Shown here: piece after piece, positions 60,601-64,000 of the stretch
How positions within the stretch are numbered: position 1 is the stretch's first letter
How the letters are laid out: each line of letters opens with the position of its first letter
From: Schistosoma haematobium
Lineage: Eukaryota; Platyhelminthes; Trematoda; Strigeidida; Schistosomatidae
Assembly (NCBI RefSeq): GCF_000699445.3
Contig: NC_067196.1
Span: forward strand, 92,915,864 to 92,979,863
Direction of reading: 5' to 3'
DNA length: 64,000 bases
Position numbers and translations under genes: made by a program
The notes under the pieces: model-generated
The model's input: the letters and a program-made list of their open reading frames with translations, nothing else
Database searches by the model: none
What the model was told of the DNA's origin: nothing

Positions 60601-63504
60601 GTATCTCCTGATGTTACCTCACTGCCTTGTGGATCAGACCTTTAGGTCAAAGGCTCTGGGTGTCGCCCCCTAATAAAACAGCCTGCTTGGGTTTGAGCAC
60701 CCGAGTAGTACCACAGCCCTCATAAAAATCAAAAGAGATTTGTGTGGCGGATATGTATCTGGTGCCTCCTTGTACCAAAACATATGTGTTCAAATAAAAA
60801 ACAGCAATTTATGGTTGCAGTGTGAAGCAGTATTGGTGACTAAACTGAGGTGTGACGCCAGTAAAGTATTTACTCAAGACATCCTGTATCATACTTTTTC
60901 AAAACAAGAGATGGGATTTACAAATGATCGATTGTAATTGTATGAAATCTAACATTGTCCCATGAATATCCGATAACAGTGGGGAAATCTTTCAAATATT
61001 TAAGCACCGTACAAAAAAGCGAGGGTGTAACGGTTTACGAAGTTTTGTAAGAGACCGCTTGGATACTACCTCGAACAAACTATTGGGCCTTATAACAATT
61101 AAAATACATCGTCAAGGCGTAGACCGATAAAATCTCTCTTCTTTTGAAACTTGAGTTTTAAAATTGCTTTGTACTGATCAATTAAAAAGATCTCATCATA
61201 AAGCTTAAATCATATTTCTGCCAGAGATCGAAATGTATGACGTAAGGTGAAGTTTTGTTTTTAGAATATACCTTTTCTAAAACATTCATTCTTTTGTGAC
61301 AAGGTAACATTACTTCAGAAGTTGGTTGTTTGAGACAAACAACTTATTGCAGTCAAACAATAAAGTCAGCCATACAACATCCCCTATGAACCATGAGTTC
61401 GCTGAGTTTACTCTTATTGTTCTCCAACAGACTTGATTGGGATGACAGGAAAAACACAGATGATCCCAAAGGACAATCATATTTAGCGTAACGAAGATAG
61501 CCAGGATACCAAAAATCACAACGACTGTAAGCGTGTTGTAATTATGACGATCTTTTAACATTTGGAAAAGGGTGCAGATATGGTTGATGCTTCTTGAAAC
61601 AGAACAATAACAGAACCACCTCCACCCGATTCAGCCTTTCTTGTTTTTCCGACAATCTGAATAGTGTTATGGAAGTCAATATTTTTAACAATTACCGTTA
61701 TGTTATTTTATGCCTTAATGTGGTGCGGAAACTTGAAATGATGCTTTGTTTTTTGTGACTAATCGATAAAAAAACTAATATAATGATGGGGAAAAGGCTA
61801 CCACTAATGGCAATGTGATAAATCACGCTGATGCACTTCAAAAATAAACGAAGTGGCAATCACAAAAGCGATAGACACTATTTTCAAAATGTTTATAGTA
61901 CCATATCTCCAGCGACAGCGGTGCAAAGAAACAGGGAAATTCGCTTAATACACACAAAACCGGTATAACGGCTCGACATTGATGAGTATTACCAAAAACG
62001 TTCTAATCTTCTTTCAAAATCAGTAACCAATGATAGTACAACCCATACAAAAAACCAAGTATATAAATCGAACAATACACCTTACAAGAATGGTCTTTAA
62101 TTGATTTTGTGCTTACCGTTGCTCGTTCGCCCACCAAAAAGCACAACGCTAAGATCTGAAAACCTGAAATTGAAGAGCATAATGGAAAAAGGAAGCATTA
62201 GTAAGAAAAGTGAGGACATGTGAATTAGTTGTCTGACATGAGGGCTCAGAGAATAACCCCCTTACGAAAACCAAATGCTTCGAGTTTAGTACCCGGGTAT
62301 AATTTCCACCTATAAATAAATAAAGTGATGATGTTAAAAAGAAGTGTGGATTATTGATGTCTAACTAACTTTACAGACTTTGATTGGATTTAAAAAACGA
62401 GAAACAATTATCAAACTTACGAAGATAGTTCCACAGATTGATCAGAAGAAAGTTTTGCCATAATGTGCTTGAATAATAGGAAAAAGAAAATGCGATCATG
62501 AAACACATATTCAAACAAAAATGCAATGTACTTTAGGATATGATCACATCCTCAAACTTCGCAAATCACATGTCAACAATCCTAGTGTTTAACACAAATA
62601 AAAACAACAGAAAATTGATTATAACTAATGCAAATACTAACGGTTTCAAAAAGTGACAAATTACAAGGATATGCATATAATTAATGTTATTCATGTGCGC
62701 GAAACGTACCCTTGGTACACCGGCATCTTTCAATCCTGATAATATCCAATCACCATAACCAAACGTGACATTCTAAGAGAAAAAAAAAGTGGCAAATGAA
62801 TACAAAAAAATACTAGGTAATAACGCAGGTGGATGTCTTAGGGTCAAGAACTCAATAATATTTTTAATAAAATATCCAGATTAATAACTACAGGTGCTAG
62901 AAAACTATCAGTACGATAGTTGTGGAGATAGTTAAATTTCGTTGAAATCACAAACCAATAACTGGCTGTTTAACTTATATTAGTTTGAGATCTCAAATAA
63001 ACCAGTGAACTTATAATCAATGAATAAAAGTTAGCAGATGAAATTTAACGCATAAGTGAACATATTTAGACTAGTACGGTAGTTGAGAGCTCAGTAAATG
63101 GTTTACCCATGAAAGCACTGTTCTTCAAAAAGAGATTACCAGTTTTGAGACGTAACTTATGCTGAGAAATAGGGTCAAAAATATTGTCGACGGATAAAAA
63201 TGGGGATTTAGGAAGCAACAAATAAATATGTACCTTTCAGAAACTCGTAAATCAGCAACAACTGTAGGAGTAATAGTACTCCATACACATTTGGTGTAAA
63301 CAGTAAAAATAATTAGCACACAAATAGTATAAATTAATAGTAGAATTTTGAGTTTTTAGTATACGATCTACCTATTTTGACCGTAAAGATCGTCCTACAT
63401 GGAGACCAAGTTTGAGTAAGTGTTCACCAGAAATTAAATTTTTGTAAAAAGTATACATCTTTCGATAAGAGTACTCCGTAAACATTACTGATGAATTCAA
63501 GAAC
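54579..63504 (-). CDS. Helical-repeat protein gene, C-terminal part (series A, 13 exons)
   Basis: Minus-strand exons: 63504-63399, 62772-62710, 62467-62421, 62163-62117, 59919-59879, 59638-59589, 59322-59252, 59145-59016, 58175-58012, 56798-56686, 55816-55681, 54974-54838 and 54656-54579. All have GT/AG borders and consistent phases, giving 393 residues and a TGA stop. The product is alpha-helical with PPR-like pairs (DWILSGLKDAGVPRHIMAKL; KCILLSYLVNLGSKDLVERV). The last of these resembles the C-terminal repeats of LRPPRC. A Glu/Ser-rich linker separates two helical blocks. The 5' end lies beyond position 64000. It may be the end of a tandem LRPPRC paralogue or of another PPR protein. The name is left open because similarity is judged only by eye. 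Confidence 0.75.
54838..54974 (-). CDS. Series A exon 12
   Basis: The exon has an ATTTCAG acceptor and an AAT|gtaagt donor. It encodes STNDDNLYQLIRTVVSPPFN and MDLLQVCIQPTLQVLHHRLE, two helices near the C terminus. Confidence 0.8.
55681..55816 (-). CDS. Series A exon 11
   Basis: The acceptor AAAACAG at 55817 was chosen over TTTAG at 55830 because only it keeps phase with exon 10. It encodes FRLLSLVGNPRNSLTKSEFL and VDSQHIPGFVDHCLRNA. The donor is GCAG|gtacta. Confidence 0.75.
56686..56798 (-). CDS. Series A exon 10
   Basis: The exon has a TTTATCAG acceptor and a GAG|gtaatc donor. It encodes KKLSKLGLNSVNLQLAGVLV and NRGLSDLVSTLLE, a helix pair. Confidence 0.8.
57368..57670 (+). mobile_element. 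SR2-like fragment, inverted twin of 52985-53310
   Basis: Plus-strand RTE post-catalytic region. By eye, almost every base matches the reverse complement of 52985-53310. It runs directly into a family A fragment at 57672. Confidence 0.75.
57672..57908 (-). repeat. Family A repeat, partial copy
   Basis: The segment from ACCATTTGTTC to CCAGGGCATTTGG, minus orientation, in the intron between series A exons 9 and 10. Confidence 0.75.
58012..58175 (-). CDS. Series A exon 9
   Basis: The exon has a ATGTACAG acceptor and a GACT|gtatgt donor. A Glu/Ser-rich linker (LENDTEKESSSESV) precedes a helical segment containing STMRGPHLDTLFRCWPTEHI. Confidence 0.8.
58385..58480 (-). repeat. Family A repeat, short terminal copy
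   Basis: About 95 bp ending CGGCCGTACCAGGGTATATTGG, minus orientation. It directly abuts the RTE-1 3' end at 58493. Confidence 0.65.
58493..58797 (+). mobile_element. RTE-1 3'-end fragment (5'-truncated)
   Basis: Encodes the last residues (LQWRRCIHSLCC-like) and the 3' UTR, ending GTTTTACGTTGTTACTGACTAA. It is homologous to the reverse complement of 25455-25780. The tail is a degenerate CTGACT. Confidence 0.75.
59016..59145 (-). CDS. Series A exon 8
   Basis: The exon has a CTTTCAAG acceptor and an AA|gtgagc donor. It encodes CILLSYLVNLGSKDLVERVL then QFLPEEQRKQ, the clearest LRPPRC-like C-terminal repeat of the series. Confidence 0.8.
59252..59322 (-). CDS. Series A exon 7
   Basis: The exon has a TATTATAG acceptor and a CAAA|gtatgt donor. 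It encodes ALKDDPKKLETELKSIEALW, an amphipathic charged helix. Confidence 0.75.
59589..59638 (-). CDS. Series A exon 6
   Basis: A 50-base exon with a TTTTACAG acceptor and an AA|gtaaga donor. It encodes KLPSEESVPIAAESLV. Confidence 0.7.
59879..59919 (-). CDS. Series A exon 5
   Basis: A 41-base exon with a TAAAGCAG acceptor and an ATG|gtatgt donor. It encodes RRNKNEGSLANQM, a polar linker. Confidence 0.65.
60285..60803 (+). repeat. Family A repeat, full diverged copy
   Basis: All segments are present in order: GCCGAGAGTG, CGAAATGCTCTCACATGACC, GCGAATGTCCGGCGCTTTAA, CCAATTATTGGTCACCGG, TTTGTGTGGCGGATATG and GTGTTCAAATAAA. It defines both ends of the family together with 5447-5970. Confidence 0.75.
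60810..62110. other. Intron sequence of series A, nothing recognised
   Basis: No exon, RNA or repeat family was supported. A hydrophobic open frame on the minus strand at 61310-61561 lacks splice context and family features. Confidence 0.4.
62117..62163 (-). CDS. Series A exon 4
   Basis: The exon has an AATTTCAG acceptor and an AACG|gtaagc donor. It encodes FSDLSVVLFGGRTSN. A second AG eight bases further in would break the phase and was not chosen. Confidence 0.65.
62421..62467 (-). CDS. Series A exon 3
   Basis: The exon has a TATTCAAG acceptor and a TC|gtaagt donor. It encodes HIMAKLSSDQSVELS. It fits the preceding phase-0 exon. Confidence 0.7.
62710..62772 (-). CDS. Series A exon 2
   Basis: 21 codons in phase 0/0 with a CTCTTAG acceptor and an AGG|gtacgt donor. 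It encodes NVTFGYGDWILSGLKDAGVP, a helix with a typical PPR turn. Confidence 0.75.
63399..63504 (-). CDS. Series A exon 1 in window
   Basis: The exon has an ATTCATAG acceptor and a CAT|gtagga donor. It encodes MYTFYKNLISGEHLLKLGLH at its end. Direct splicing to 62772 is in phase and joins into one PPR-like helix pair. Confidence 0.65.
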
Positions 63505-64000
63505 CTATGAATAAAGGGTATTGTAATAGGAATTGGTTTTATCAATACACTGTCTCATATGCATGCAGCAGTGTTGCAGTTAGTAAAATGTTTTAATTCA
63601 TTGGTTGATGCCTGTAGCCTTTCCTGGGTTACTCCCGGTCCCAAGCCCTGGTAAACGAGGAGGTTGGGCATGGAGTCAGAAACACCATCAAGTAGAAAAC
63701 AATCTTACTTTAAAACACTGGCCAAAAATTCCTGATTGGCAGCCTATGCTCTTCCACGACGGGTAAATTAAAAGGATCAAAATCTATCGACCAAGTTACA
63801 ATGTGGCGACTAGATTCACATATAGTCTGCAGTTACACAGCATACTTTGATTTAAAATGTTCAAGTTTTATTGAGCAGCTCTACGTGATAGAATTCGTTT
63901 GCAGAATGTCAATAAGACATTACGATGACCTACGTTAATCAAAATACTCTCAAACTAACAATAGGTAGTTTTGAATGCACATTACACTAGCTCCTTAAGT
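63505..64000. other. Upstream intron of series A
   Basis: No exon was recognised. 63605-63680 has a stretch (GGTTGGGCATGGAGTC) resembling the RTE 5'-region segments at 22430-22500. Confidence 0.35.

Noticed and set aside
61310..61561. 83-codon minus-strand frame with membrane-like segments
   Set aside because: No splice context, no homologous copy and no family motif. It lies in an intron and is likely chance.
63107..63160. Candidate exon reading HKLRLKTGNLFLKNSAFM with splice-like borders
   Set aside because: Its exit phase cannot be joined to the next exon at 62772, whereas 63399 joins 62772 directly in phase.
1..64000. CRISPR arrays, rRNA, canonical tRNAs, bacterial operons and telomeric repeats
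   Set aside because: None found on reading both strands. The only tRNA-like parts are the SINE heads at 15.9-16.3 kb.

Overview
This is eukaryotic, AT-rich, intron-rich DNA. Its repeat complement points to a blood fluke (Schistosomatidae). It carries Sm-alpha-type SINEs with degenerate hammerhead ribozymes, RTE-clade non-LTR elements of the SR2 type, a CR1-like element, Gypsy LTR elements and Penelope-like elements. There are no operons, CRISPR arrays, rRNA genes or canonical tRNA genes. The species is inferred from element families, not from a marker gene.

Host genes. Two exon series lie on the minus strand. Series A (63504 down to 54579) is 13 phase-compatible exons giving about 393 residues. 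It ends in a stop codon and a polyadenylation signal at 54477-54482, and looks like the C-terminal part of a helical-repeat protein. Series B (34165 down to 4667) is 11 phase-compatible exons giving about 485 residues. It encodes pentatricopeptide (PPR) repeats resembling the N-terminal half of LRPPRC, the mitochondrial mRNA-stability factor. The C-terminal-looking part lies upstream of the N-terminal-looking part on the same strand. This suggests tandem paralogues cut by the window ends, or an assembly-order error. Series A introns are mostly 0.1-2.2 kb. Series B contains one 31-bp intron and four introns of about 2 to 10.6 kb packed with transposons.

Transposon layout. 2.0-4.0 kb: SR2-like fragments and a Penelope endonuclease fragment inside inverted repeats. 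5.4-14.2 kb: two identical inverted copies of an unnamed ~520-bp repeat (family A), an RT fragment framed by inverted repeats, a 58-bp foldback, and SR2/Penelope remnants. 15.9-16.5 kb: two Sm-alpha SINEs. 17.2-20.6 kb: a defective RTE-like element (RTE-1). 24.0-31.9 kb: an RTE-1 copy split by a second, full-length, opposite-strand RTE-1 copy; both insertions show clear target-site duplications. 34.7-38.8 kb: a mosaic Gypsy element. 38.8-40.7 kb: a Penelope-like element whose 3' end carries a hammerhead-like motif. 40.8-42.1 kb: Gypsy gag split by a second Penelope fragment with its own hammerhead motif. 42.1-44.2 kb: another Gypsy copy. 44.4-47.7 kb: CR1-like pieces. 48.1-53.3 kb: Gypsy and SR2 fragments. 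53.6-60.8 kb: family A copies within and between series A introns.

Nearly every transposon reading frame is broken or has a damaged active site, so none looks autonomous. The least damaged is the nested RTE-1 copy (25451-29389), which keeps YADD but has in-frame stops.
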